From: Liolophura sinensis | Taxonomy: Eukaryota > Mollusca > Polyplacophora > Chitonida > Chitonidae | Length of the DNA: 64,000 nucleotides | Assembly: GCF_032854445.1 (NCBI RefSeq) | Contig: NC_088300.1 | Span: 20,689,608-20,753,607 of the forward strand | Direction: 5' to 3' | Shown here: positions 33,019 to 45,300 of the stretch, one piece after another | How positions within the stretch are numbered: the stretch's first letter is position 1 | How the letters are laid out: every line of letters begins with the position of its first letter | Notes under the pieces: model-generated | Databases searched by the model: none | Seen by the model: the letters and a program-made list of their open reading frames with translations, nothing else | What the model was told of the DNA's origin: nothing | Translations under genes and position numbers: made by a program

Positions 33019-36000
33019 TTGAATCAGAAAGTGCGTTATTCACTTTGTAGCACTTGTTCTAGATGGCAGACTAGAGAAGTCAAAAATGAGGGCGGTACCA
33101 GTACCAAAAAACGCAAGCGTCGAAACAGGAACAAATCTAAAGTGAACATGACACCAGAATCGATGAATTTGTGCACCTCGGAGCGCACTTCAAATCCTAG
33201 AAATTTACAACAGCAACTAGACTAGAGAGGCTCTGCACGCTGACATCTGTATGGCCATAACATAATGTACTCCCGACCTAATCATAGTCTAATGTTCTCC
33301 ACTCCAGCTCAGGCTGGGCCAGACACAACACTTTTCCCACTGTTGGGAAGATTAGAACATCGCTTGTTTCGCATTGACGCCCAGGTTACTTCCCTAGAAA
33401 CAATCAAAGGCGCATCAATGAGTCCGGAATGAAAGATCTGAGTAGAGCAGTACAGGAGCTCGAAGTTAACACTCAGAGCAACAGTGAAATATTTGATGAT
33501 ATTAAACGAGACAATGTGAAAACGAGAGATGAACTGAATGGTGTCAAAAACGAGTTGGCGGAAGTTGAGAACATCAAACGCGAAAATCAACAGCTGAAAC
33601 TTGAGGTACAAAAGTTAAACAAGACACACTTTACAATGAGAGGTGACTTGCTCTTTCTTGGATTACGGGAACATTGAGAAAACACCGAAAACCTTATAAA
33701 ACATTTCTTGAAAGAAAAATTAGAAATGGAATATGACATCGGCTTTGAGAGAGTCCATCGAATATGTCGTCCACCTCCTGAGCATGCTCGATCTCTCCCA
33801 ATCGTTGCCAAATTTTCTATCTATAAATCAAGGGAATTAGTGAGAAAGATAACGAGGGAAAATTGTGCGGATCAAACTATAGCGTTGGGGAACGTTTCTC
33901 GGCTGAAGTTGTAGAAATGCGTCGCCAGCTTTACCCTATCATGAGACAAGCTAGAAATGAGAGCCACGTGGCCAGGCTTGTCACTGATAAGTTGTACGTA
34001 AACAATCTGCTATATAGGGAGAAAAGTGTGACACAGAACGAGTTGTCTATGCTTACTAGGTCAGCATACTAAAGGCATCAATCCAAAACCTCGACCAAAG
34101 AATCTTTGCCGTACACAAGACGGACCTCGATGCTTCAGCCGTGCATTAGAAGCTCTAGATTGTACACAAATAGGAGTCTTCCTCCAGAAATAGCGGCGTT
34201 AAGCCATAATTTTTCATTCATTCCTGAAGAAGTTGTGCAGGGGTGTAACAGAAACAGACTGTATGAGTTAATGAAAACGTACAGTGAAAAAAGATGAAAA
34301 ACATTTCTTATCAGTAATGTTTTCTATCTGAATCAAAAAGTGCTGCGCTTGATAGATTTAACATAAAAGTCAAAATGTCCACAAACAATCATGTTTCAGA
34401 CTGAGTTGGATTAATCACTTTAAATTCACTTTTTTCGGATAAGAAATCTTTTCCTCTGTCCAATGCCTTGCCCTTACAACCAACCAATGACTTCCAACAC
34501 CCAGGTTTCCGTAATTAAAGCCACCAAGCCACTATGACATCAAATTAAGGAGCAAGACGTTAGTTAAACGCCCTTGGTACCCCCTGACAGATAAATGGGA
34601 GAGTGAACGTTCCTCTGAAAGAATCAAGTCTTGCAGTTTCCTTTGGTGTCCCCTATTGTGTGCCAATTGGAATTTATCAGTGATCTTTAAACTTAAAGTC
34701 AACAGTCAATTGTTAACACAACCGCGATAGAATGCCCTAAAATGTTACAAAACATAAACTGTATGCCTTCTGTCATTTTCTGTCTGCAAAGAAAATTGCT
34801 GGTGCAGTCCTTCTCGCCCCTGTAACTCACACCTCTCCCAACCCAGAGATTGCTAAAATGTCATCTTTTATCAACAAATTTGCCATTATGTGTGAGAAGA
34901 ATATCTTGAAATAGTTAAGGAAGCATTCCTAAAGGTAAACACTCTTTTCCTGAGTTGACATAACGCTGTTATTGTGTAACTGTTAACAATATATGCGTTA
35001 GCACACTGAACAATAGGTACGTTAATTAAAGGGATCATAAACCATATAAAGCTACCCTTCTGCGAGAGCTATCATATTGAAACATGAACTAGACATGTAC
35101 CAACTTAAAAATAGCACTGAGATTTTGCCACCCATGGTGGTATCAATATGTGAAATTTTTGTGCCTTGGCCCATGGACTATCCATAGCCTCATAAAGGAA
35201 TGCGAATCACAGACATAACAGATGACGACAGCAGAAAGACAGCGAGTCGCTTCACTTCTAACGGGGCGAAGGTCGCCCAGTGTCGTGGAACTATTTGACC
35301 AGTACTGGCACTGCAAGCCAGTTGGGGGCCGAATTCAATCTGTGTGAACTAAATGTGTGCGGAATAAAATCTAAATTACTTTCTCCAGACTTCGAATTAT
35401 TTGCTAATAAATTCGATGCCGTCTATGTTACAGAATCAAACATATGCATTACAGACGTAGTTCACATTAAACATTTTAATGTATTGCACAAAAGATCAGA
35501 TAGAAAGGGCGAAAAATCTGTTATCTCAGTACTTTATAAAAAAAGTTATTCACCGAAAACTTATTCACCGAAGTACCAACAGATTGTCCATGTGTTCTCT
35601 GGATGAAAGGGTCGAAAAAAGTTATTCGCAGGCAACATTCTCTTTGGCTGTGCTTACGTTCCTCCAGAAGATTCCAATTATGTTGACAGTGACTGTTTTA
35701 CGGACATACAAAATTACCTCATCCGAGAGTCATCCACTTATACTTATATTTGTATTATGGGTTCCTTCAAAAGAATCAGAATTTATTACTAATACAGATA
35801 CTGAAACCCTAGAAAATGTATTCAATGATATAATAAATTTAGAAAATACACTTACCAAGTCTGATCCAGTTCTATTGAAGCAGAGTGTAAATACAATAAT
35901 GAGCACCATAGAACAGAATTTTCACTTAGCGGCGGAAAAAACCGTTTCGCTCACACGATAAACGAAATTCGAAAAGGGTAAAGAAAAGCAAGCCATGGTA

Positions 36001-38282
36001 TACGGCTGTATGTGCTCAGAAGAGAAAAGAATTCTTTGTTGAGAAATAGAGATACCGTCTACACCGTTGTGATGTAAATAAAGAGAAACTGGTGGAAGCC
36101 GGTGAAATGTACAAAAATGTTCTCAAACGAACACATGCAGATTACAAACATAAACATGTGGAAGAAATCAGAAGTCTTCATGCAAACGATCCAAGGGAGT
36201 TTTGGAAACTTCTTATTAAAATTGATAGAAAGAAAACCTCTTTACTTTATAAATATAAATGCACTTGGCCCTGATGTCTGAGCACAATTAGAGACACCGG
36301 AGCATCGACCTAACGATGTGCTAGATTACCCCATCACAACAGAAGAAATTACTTTTGCAATTCAGAAATTGAAAAATAATAAGGCATCGGGTGTAAATGA
36401 TATTCTAAATGAATACATTAAATGCACATGTGACATAATACTGCCTATACATATCCAGTTTTAATGTTATATTTGACTCCGGGTGTTTACCCGAGAGTGG
36501 TGTAGTTGGAATTATTCGCCCCATATATAAGAATAAAGAATCAAATGCTGACACTCCAAATTGTGGGCCAATTACTATTTTAGTTGCCTAGGTAAACTAT
36601 TTACATCCGTTGTTAACAACAGACAATCTACATTTTGAGTCACATTCATGCATATCGGAGGCACAGACAGGTTTTAGAAAGGGTTATTCGTCATCAGGTA
36701 ATATTTTCGTCTTACACTCTCTTATTTTTTTAACCTGAATAGAAAGAAAAGATTATTTTGCGTTATTTGATGACTTTTCGCAAGCCTTTGACAGTTTGAG
36801 CGTGATGAACTGTGGCAAAAATTGTGGGATGTCTAGAATTACACAAATGCTTGATGTTCGCAATATATATAACGCTATTAAGTTATGTATTCAAATGGAA
36901 AACAGTATAGTGAGTATTTTATGTGTCAGTGAGGCGTGGGACAAGGGAAAAACTCCCGTATTTTATTTTCATTGTAATTGAACGATTTTGAAATTCTTTT
37001 ACTGAAGAATAATATAACTGGACTTACCTACATTTCTGAAGAAACTGAAATAGAATTACATATGTATATACTCATCTTTATAATGTTTTACGCTGATGAC
37101 ACAACTATTCTAGCTGAAACTGAAAATTATCTCACTCATGATAAGACAAAAATTATGTTATTTAGTAAACGCAAACGTAGAGCACGTGTACCTGTTTTTA
37201 AATTTAGAGCTCGGAAATTGAAATTGTCGATACATATCGTAATTTGGGTGTTGAAATGAAGTTTAATGGCTCGTTTTTGAATGCTAGAAAGCTCTTAAAT
37301 AATCAGTTCAGTAAAGCAGTGTTTGCCTTGACACGTAATGCTACAAATTTATCGCAACCTTTAAACTGCAGCCTTAAACTTTTTGATCAAATGATTCGAC
37401 CAATTTGTTTTGTATTGTGAAATTTGGGGTTTTGAAAAATTACAATAATGCAAAAATTCTTTCTTAGATTTTTGGGAAACCTACTCGGCTTAAAATCGAG
37501 TACAGCAAATTATGAGGTTTGTAGCGAAGTGGGCGTTTTCCCATTTAAGTTCATGTTTATAGCGAAACGAAGCTGTGTGATATAATATATAGACATTTGT
37601 TTGTTATGAATAACGTTTGTAAATTCCCATGGCTTGAATGTGTTAAAATATCCTCAATAATGCTGGCTATGGTTGTATTTGCAACAATCAATTTGTAATC
37701 AATGCTGTAAGTTTTTTATCCTCCTTTCAACAATGCATAAAAGATCAGTTTCTACAAAAATGGCACGCCGATATATCCCTATCATCTAAAGATGTTACTA
37801 CAAAATATTTAAAACAAATTTTGAGTTTGAGTTCTATCTGTCGCATTTTCGCTAAAATGTACGTAAATTATGATCTAATGTAGAAGCAGAAAATCACCAC
37901 TTACCTATTGAGCTGGGAAGATGATTAAAGGTGGATAGGCGAGAGCGGTTGTGTAAAAATTGCGAAATCAACAGCATTGGTGATGAATACCACTTTATAA
38001 TGGTTTGCCCTAAACTACATAATTTACGCAAGAAATACATACCCCAAAATATCAGACAGAGACCTAGTGTATATAAACCACAACAGTTATTCCAGTTTGA
38101 GGACATTAAAAATTATATAATGTATATAGGCTTTTTAATGAAGGAGCGTCCATCTATAATGTTTAATATTTGCTATTTGCTGGTAATATTTATTATTCCG
38201 TCATCAATGTAAATTCACGTGTTTACCTTTGGTGCCATTTTGTACGGCCGGAGTGAAATAAAGTATGAATGAATGAAAGAAT
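33019..38282 (+). mobile_element. Decayed LINE retrotransposon with ORF1 and ORF2
   Basis: A two-ORF non-LTR retrotransposon, broken by frameshifts and stops throughout. ORF1: a basic segment (KKRKRRNRNKSKVN, near 33110), a coiled coil (33429-33640), then an L1-type RNA-binding domain (FERVHRICRPPPEHARSLP and FSIYKSRELVRKI). ORF2: an endonuclease-like start (LNVCGIKSKLLSPDFELF, 35340), the thumb/finger pieces LKNNKASGVNDI (36370), GIIRPIYKNK (36510), GFRKGYSSS (36670), DDFSQAFDS (36770), the catalytic FYADDTTILAE (37088), and a C-terminal CKNC..DEYHFIMVC zinc-finger-like end (37960). The 3' end has AATAAAG and (TGAA)n at 38265-38282. Roughly 34300-35280, between the ORFs, holds no recognisable LINE protein. 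Function: copy-and-paste transposition, now lost. Confidence 0.88.
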
Positions 38283-41200
38283 AATGGGAATGGCACAAGA
38301 CATTTAGCCGCTTCAATCAGACTGGTGCTTTGCGCAATATCAGGCTGGTGCTTTGCGCAATATACTTTAGATATTTTCATCCACGTGACAGGTTTATGGG
38401 TGAAGGAAACCGGTGTGCATTGAGTGAGCAGTTTCCCATCATCAGGTACCTAACAAACCAGCTGAGTTAAAGCCGAAATCACAGTCGACAGCAGCTAGAG
38501 CTGATACAAGAATTCAACGGGCAGAACTACATGAATATGGAAGGCCTTTCCTGTTACACGTCACTTTTGCCTCACTTAACTGCAGGTTTGTTCCTTTCTG
38601 CACATGGGACAGAATCCTAGGCTTAATATGCCGGGTAGGCCTAGCTGTTTCTAGTGCACATGATCCAGACTTCATCGCTGCGGGACAAGCAAATCCACGT
38701 GACCGTATTAAAGCATTATGACCCTCGGCAGTGACAAACAGTTCAGCAAAATCTGTGTATTTTATTCCACTCGTCTTGACATCTGAGACGTTACATGCAT
38801 GGGTTCCAGGACAGTTTCTAGTCGAAAATTTAAAAAAAATACAATTTAAGAAATTGTACCGGAGTTGAACTCTGGGCTGTCACCTAAGACTGTGATATTG
38901 TACCATAGGCATAAATGGCCATGTGCTTTTGTTTATCCCGCTCACGGCAAGTTACGCACAAGAGTACTAAGGCACTACTCGGAAACAGCTATCTGACTTT
39001 ATGTATTTCAGAACCACTGCATGCACTTGGAAAGCAAAACAACATGCAGCCAACATTGATTTACTTGGGCCATAACGCCATGACGCAGACGTAAGTTTAT
39101 GTGAAAGGTCAAAATCCTCGGTGATCAAAGCTATAATTTCAAACATAGTTCCAATACCATTTCCGTCATAACTATAACCGGATATCTGTCCACATAAACG
39201 ACAACAACACATCATGAGTCGACAACACAGGAACCACAGCAACAAAGAAATCTTTCTTTCTATCTATGTCGGCCTTTAATAATAACAAACTGGATCTCAA
39301 ATACAGGATTACTGGCATATTATTAACATAATCTAAGTACATGCAGCGGTTTACACTTAATTACCATGGCGACTATAACATATCGGTTGCCATGTCACTT
39401 AAAGTTGCATGCCCGTTGTAAAACAGGTCCCAGGTACACTGCACATGTACCAATCACCGGATTACTGCTTGGACAGACCTAAAGAATAAACCTTACTATG
39501 ATGTACTAGTATAAATATCTCCGGCAAATCTACCGAGAGGACGGTTTCATTACTTTGCTCCTATTTCATAGCAGCACTGTAGTGAGTGTACGTATTTCTA
39601 GTAACAACTATCACAATAAAGGCCAAAATCCTGGCTAAGAATATACAACGTAACGTAACAAGTTTATCACAGTAAAAACACCCAATACATTGGGACTATT
39701 AAAAAAACAACAATATCACTCAATTTTAAGATGGATGGAATGTCCCCAAATGTATGTGGAACATACAGGCAATAAACCATTATTCTTGAGCTGGCTACAC
39801 ACGAGGTCTAATCGTTAAACTTTTATTGATAACTGTAACTCACGACGCGTTGACTTCCATGACAAACGCCTACCATTTGGCTTACATGTCAGTGCACTGG
39901 TAATGCCAATTTAAATCATATAAGTTTATACACGACGTACTTTTTCGCTATAAATAATGTCAACCCGTGTAATAAATGGATCACTACATATATACTGTAT
40001 TTTTACTCTATGGTTATACTAACTGACCGGACTAGACAAGCCTATAAATCATCCAGACCTTATTAAAAGTTGGAAAGGTCCTGTCTCTGAGGCTATACAG
40101 CAATATTCCTTCGTAAGTTGGAATATAACCATCAGCAAGTCTCGTCAGTGTATATCAACACCCCCAATACTGTCACATATATCATGCATTATATAAAGCT
40201 ACATGAATCTGGTTCGCACACTAACGTACACGACTAGGGTGTTGAAAAGTAAGGCTAGTTTAGGTCACCAGCTGGCAATAGGAAGCCGAAACGTGTTATA
40301 TACACGCTGTCATACATAATACTGAATCAAAGTAAGGAACCTTGCTGTGGCACTAGTTGATAGGTAACTATCAAGGTCCATTAGATGATTACACGACTAA
40401 CAGCTGTGGAAAGTGTCATGGGAAGTTAAGTCATTAAAGGCACTTCAGAAACTGCTGTGTTGGAAAGACAGCTCAATAAACAGTCATGGCAGTCTCATGA
40501 CTGTACATGTATAGAGTCTAAAAGGCAGTAGTTGGCAAAAGGCTGTCAAACGCGATAGACACCACCACCAATGGTACAAGCTTGGGATACCATATTAGAC
40601 AAAACGCTACAATGCAGAACTTAATACTCAGGAAGGTATAACTGGGTTTGTCCATGGAATCAGCCTTAAATTACAACTACTACATTCTTCATTTTTTGTT
40701 TACCTATGTAATTTCGTAAACAAGCCAATCCCTAAATTAAGTTTCACCATAGTTGGGGATAGACCTCACAAGAAAAGTCTGACATATTATGTAATAGGCA
40801 ATATTAAAAAATACACCAGAAAATGTTACAGCAGTACTACATACCTATCTTACTATCTTTTGGCCACCTCTTTCCGAATCTTTTCTTCAACCGAAACCAA
40901 TATAATGCTTCTTCCACATGTAAACCCAAGCATCTTTCCAGAATGCATTATTGTGCAACCTTCTATATTTTGAGTGCATCGAAATAATAGAAAGCCTGGC
41001 GAACGAAGCCATCCACTTCAAATAAATAAACAGATCTTCACAACTATACATTGTGTATTTTGCAATATAAACATCTAGTTGAAAACTAACCATCAAAGAA
41101 CATTATTCTGATATAAAATTAAAATATCAAATTACCAAAATAATTTACATGATTACAAAGTGGTCACTGAAAGACATTTTATAAACCAAAATAGATACAA

Positions 41201-41516
41201 AATACTACTATAGAATAGATTAGCAATACATTAAAACTCATCAATATATAATATTTTCTGCAAATAATCTATAAATACTGGTTTCTTTATACATGCCAGA
41301 CTAAAATTTCAACATGCTGAGATGCAGATCTTCACACAATCTTTCCAGACTCTGAAAAAAAAAATCAATGTCACCTTGGAATGTCAAATTGATCATCTTT
41401 AATCCCTTGTCATTCAAACATGTAAACTGTTAAAATATTACATAAGTCATTTTAACTGCACTAAATATAATATATAACTAAATAGCAGCAAGTCCGTTTG
41501 CCACATAATTCCATCC
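38283..41516. other. Intergenic stretch between LINE and MOK
   Basis: A short duplication (CTGGTGCTTTGCGCAATAT twice, 38321-38364) is present. No gene, RNA or mobile element was recognised in these 3.2 kb. Confidence 0.4.
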
Positions 41517-41522
41517 TTTATT
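41517..41522 (-). terminator. Candidate MOK polyadenylation signal
   Basis: AATAAA on the minus strand, about 800 nt beyond the MOK stop. No nearer canonical hexamer was found, which would place the 43-bp repeat array in the MOK 3' UTR. Confidence 0.5.
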
Positions 41523-41789
41523 GAAAAATAAAGAAGTGGTCGTAGACAAACTCCTACATTTCATATTATTTTGCTTACCAGTTTTTTTTTTGAAGCATCA
41601 TAATGCAAATGCAATATTAGCATGTCACCCCTATTCTAAAAACATACCCTTGTCAAACTTTTCGATACCAGGATGCGCACTGTTTTGGGCAAAAAAACAT
41701 TCATCTGACTAACACACTCCAAACACAGGCAACATTTTGCCTGTGTTCGGAGTAAAAAATGAATCCACACAGTTCTTGGGTCCAAACTG

Positions 41790-42250
41790 ACAGTTCAGCA
41801 GCTTTCCTGTCATGAGACAAGCCTTGGGTGTCACACATCAGGAGCTTTCTGTCATGTGACAAGCCTTAGCTGTCACAGTTTTCGTGTTGTGCGACAAGCC
41901 TTAACTGTCACATATCAGCAGCTTTCCTGTCATGCAACAAGACTTAGCTGTCACAGTTCAGCAGCTTTCCTGCCATGCGACAAGCCTTAGCTGTCACAGT
42001 TCAGCAGCTTTCCTGCCATGCGACAAGCCTTAGCTGTCACAGTTCAGCAGCTTTCCTGCCATGGACAAGCCATAGCTGTCAAAGTTCAGCAGCTTTCCTG
42101 CCATGGACAAGCTTAGCTGTCACAGCTCTCCTGCGATGCGACAAGCTTAGCTGTCACAGTTCAGTAGCTTTCTTGCCATGCGACAAGCCTTAGCTGTCGC
42201 AGCTCTCCTACCATGGACAAGCTTAGCCGTCACAGTTCAGTAGCTCTCCT
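41790..42250. repeat. 43-bp minisatellite, probably in the MOK 3' UTR
   Basis: About ten units of the form CTGTCACAGTTCAGCAGCTT, TCCTGCCATGCGACAAGCCT, TAG. Several copies are shortened (TGTCACAGCTCTCC joins). It starts about 70 nt after the MOK stop codon on the minus strand. Confidence 0.88.
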
Positions 42251-42321
42251 GTCGTAAATCATGCTTGTGATGAGAAAAGTTCAAATGCCTGTCAAAAAGT
42301 TGCATCTTGTCCTTGAGATTG

Positions 42322-42399
42322 TTAAAAATCTGATCCCCGCTTTGCTAGCATGCTAAACTGGTACTGTCCAAACAGATGCTTTGAGGACTGGTTTGGGGC
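42322..42399 (-). CDS. MOK: MOK exon 13 (stop codon)
   Basis: Encodes APNQSSKHLFGQYQFSMLAK and RGSDF, then TAA. The acceptor follows a T-rich tract (TTTTTTTTTTACAG). Confidence 0.88.
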   Translation of the reverse strand, partial: APNQSSKHLFGQYQFSMLAKRGSDF

Positions 42400-45300
42400 C
42401 TGTAAAAAAAAAAGCAAAATACTTTAATTATAATTTAATATATTATTAACGTTTTTTTTTTTTTTACTTTATTCTAAGGTTATACAATGTATTGAATATA
42501 AAAATGCATGCGAAATTTAATCCAAATTGGTCAATATTTGGTGCAGTTATTCACCAAATGCAAATTACCTTTTTAGGTTTGTAGCTGTGTATACTGGGTA
42601 GAAATGTGGACGCTGAGGGTCTGTACTTGAACGTGGTGGAGAAGGTAGGTGCATGATGATAAGTAGATGCCAATGAGGATCCATGGTTTGGAACACGAGG
42701 TAGACTCAAGCCAGTCCCAAAGTTATGCTCATAACGCTTCTTCTTCTGCAATCATCAGGAACATTATACAGGTTTATATACATTTACTTACAAGGTTTAT
42801 TTACAGCTTGCACGAATATGATAATTGTCAGGGTCAAGTCCATGTTGGAATCATAACATTACAATCGTGAAGCCGCTGAGGTTATATGCCATATACACGT
42901 ATTTTGAGAGGCATTTTAATGAAAGCAGTATTTAACAAGACAAGAAATAGGAGTTACTTTTGTACTATGCCAGAAACTTTAACAAACATTTTGGAATAGT
43001 GAAATAAATATTTAATACTATAAGCTGAATAGTTTTACATAAAAAGTATAACTTTATACACGGCATTAACACAATTCAGGAAGCCGACATTTGCTCTTCT
43101 GTTTGTTTTGAAGCTGTGAAAGTACATATAGTAATATAGCCTATAGAGTTACCCTAAATGACCTAAAATTTAGCCCACAAATGTGCATATTTAGAGGCAA
43201 ATCAATGTTAAAAAATATTTTTTTTTTGGTGCTGAAACTTACAATTTTCCAGTAGAATATCATCCCCTGTTCAAGCAAACCTCAAAACACCTTTCTAAAC
43301 TCAAAAGATCTCTCAGAATCAGGAAAAATTGGCAAGTCAGTCATGGGCAAAATCTGTGGTCGTTTAGGTACACTTTCACAATGTTTGTCCATTACTTAAA
43401 ATAAATGACATATCCCTGAATTATTATCATTTCAACTAATCAACTAAAGACCTTCTTTACATCTGCTTCAAGAATGTCATTTATTTGACCAGCCAAAATG
43501 ACCACTTCTTGAATGGTTGTACCCGAACAACTACAGCTGTAACTCACTTGCTTCCTGAATGGTTGTACCAGAGCAACCACAACCGTAACTTAGCCAATTC
43601 CTGAATGGCTGCACCTGAGCAACTACAGCTGTGACTCACTTGCTTCCTGAATGGTTGTACCAGAGCAACCACAACTGTAACTTAGCCACTTCCTGAATGG
43701 CTGCACCTGAGCAACTACAGCTGTAACTCACTTGCTTCCTGAATGGTTGTACCAGAGCAACCACAACTGTAAATTAGCCAATTCCTGAATGGCTGCACCT
43801 GAGCAACTACAGCTGTAACTCACTTGTTTCCTGAATGGTTGTACCAGAGCAACCACAACTGTAACTTAGCCACTTCCTGAATGGCTGCACCTGAGCAACT
43901 ACAGCTGTAACTCACTTGCTTCCTGAATGGTTGTACCAGAGCAACCACAACTGTAACTTAGCCAATTCCTGAATGGCTGCACCTGAGCAACTACAGCTGT
44001 AACTCACTTGCTTCCTGAATGGTTGTACCAGAGCAACCACAACTGTAACTTAGCCACTTCCTGAATGGCTGCACCTGAGCAACTACAGCTGTAACTCACT
44101 TGCTTCCTGAATGGTTGTACCAGAGCAACCACAACTGTAACTTAGCCACTTACTGAATGGCTGCACCTGAGCAACTACAGCTGTAACTCACTTGCTTCCT
44201 GGATGGTTGTACCAGAGCAACCACAACTGTAACTTACCCGCTCCCTGAATGGCTGTCATGACTGTACCTGAGCAACTACAACTGTAACTTACCCGCTTCC
44301 TGAATGGCTGTATCTGAGCAGGGAGGGACTGAGCTTTGGGGAAGATAAGGGGCGTGATTTCAGCTGGGGGGCCATGTTTGGACAGCTCCACCCTGGGGCG
44401 GACAATCTCCATCTTCTCCTCCTTAGCTGCAGTATTCTTGGCATTGTTGGTCTCATTCTTAATCTGGAGGTTTTTAATCTCGTTTTCCTTCTGGGCTTTG
44501 TTGGCCGCTGCTGCTCTCCTGTCAGCATCTCTATATTTAAAAAGTAACAATTTTCATGTAAATGTGATAATACAATTTAACACCTAAGTAGAAGGTAGAA
44601 GATATGCAGATGAGTAATTTAATATGATTATGGTTATTAATGCTGTGCTGAAGAAGTTTTGGCGTACACATGTATGATGGCAGTTTACGGGTGAGGGAAA
44701 TCTTTATACGCATAGTAAATCATCAACCTTTGTCACGTACATGTACCTGACGAACATCCAGAATGAATGCCACGGCAAAAACAGCAGGAGTTGGATAACG
44801 ACACACAACCTCACTCGTCAAAGGCCTGCTAATCATACGTAAGCCAGCCCCAATTTAATATGTATTCATAGTTCTTCAATAAATAAGGTAGCCGAATGGT
44901 CTGGGCACTCTTTTGATTCAAGACGCCATTTTTGTGTGAGCAAATAAATGACAATTCTATTATTTGGTGTCCCAAACCTCTCACCCTAAATCCTTTTGAC
45001 AAGTTAAAAATTTTCTAGATCAGGCCCTGATAAATGAAAGTTGTTTTTTTTTTTTTTTTAGCACTATCCCTGACGTCATTTATTAAGAGCACTAAAGTGT
45101 TGCCAATAAGTATATAATAAAGAACTTACTCTGGTCTAAGGAACTCAATGAGTTTCTTTGTATATATGGTTACCTCCCTTTCCTTGATGTTGTCACTCCG
45201 AAAACCCTCTACACTTATATGCCATTTTAATAATCTTACCTGTACTCTTTGAAGTAAGGGTGCCTCAGGGACTGTTTAGCCGATAGCCTCTCCTCTGGGT

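Noticed and set aside
44188-44550. Continuation of MOK exon 11 frame past 44293
   Set aside because: A consensus donor GTAAGT follows CGG, and joining to exon 12 in phase 0 gives a sensible tail; the rest of the frame runs into the tandem array.
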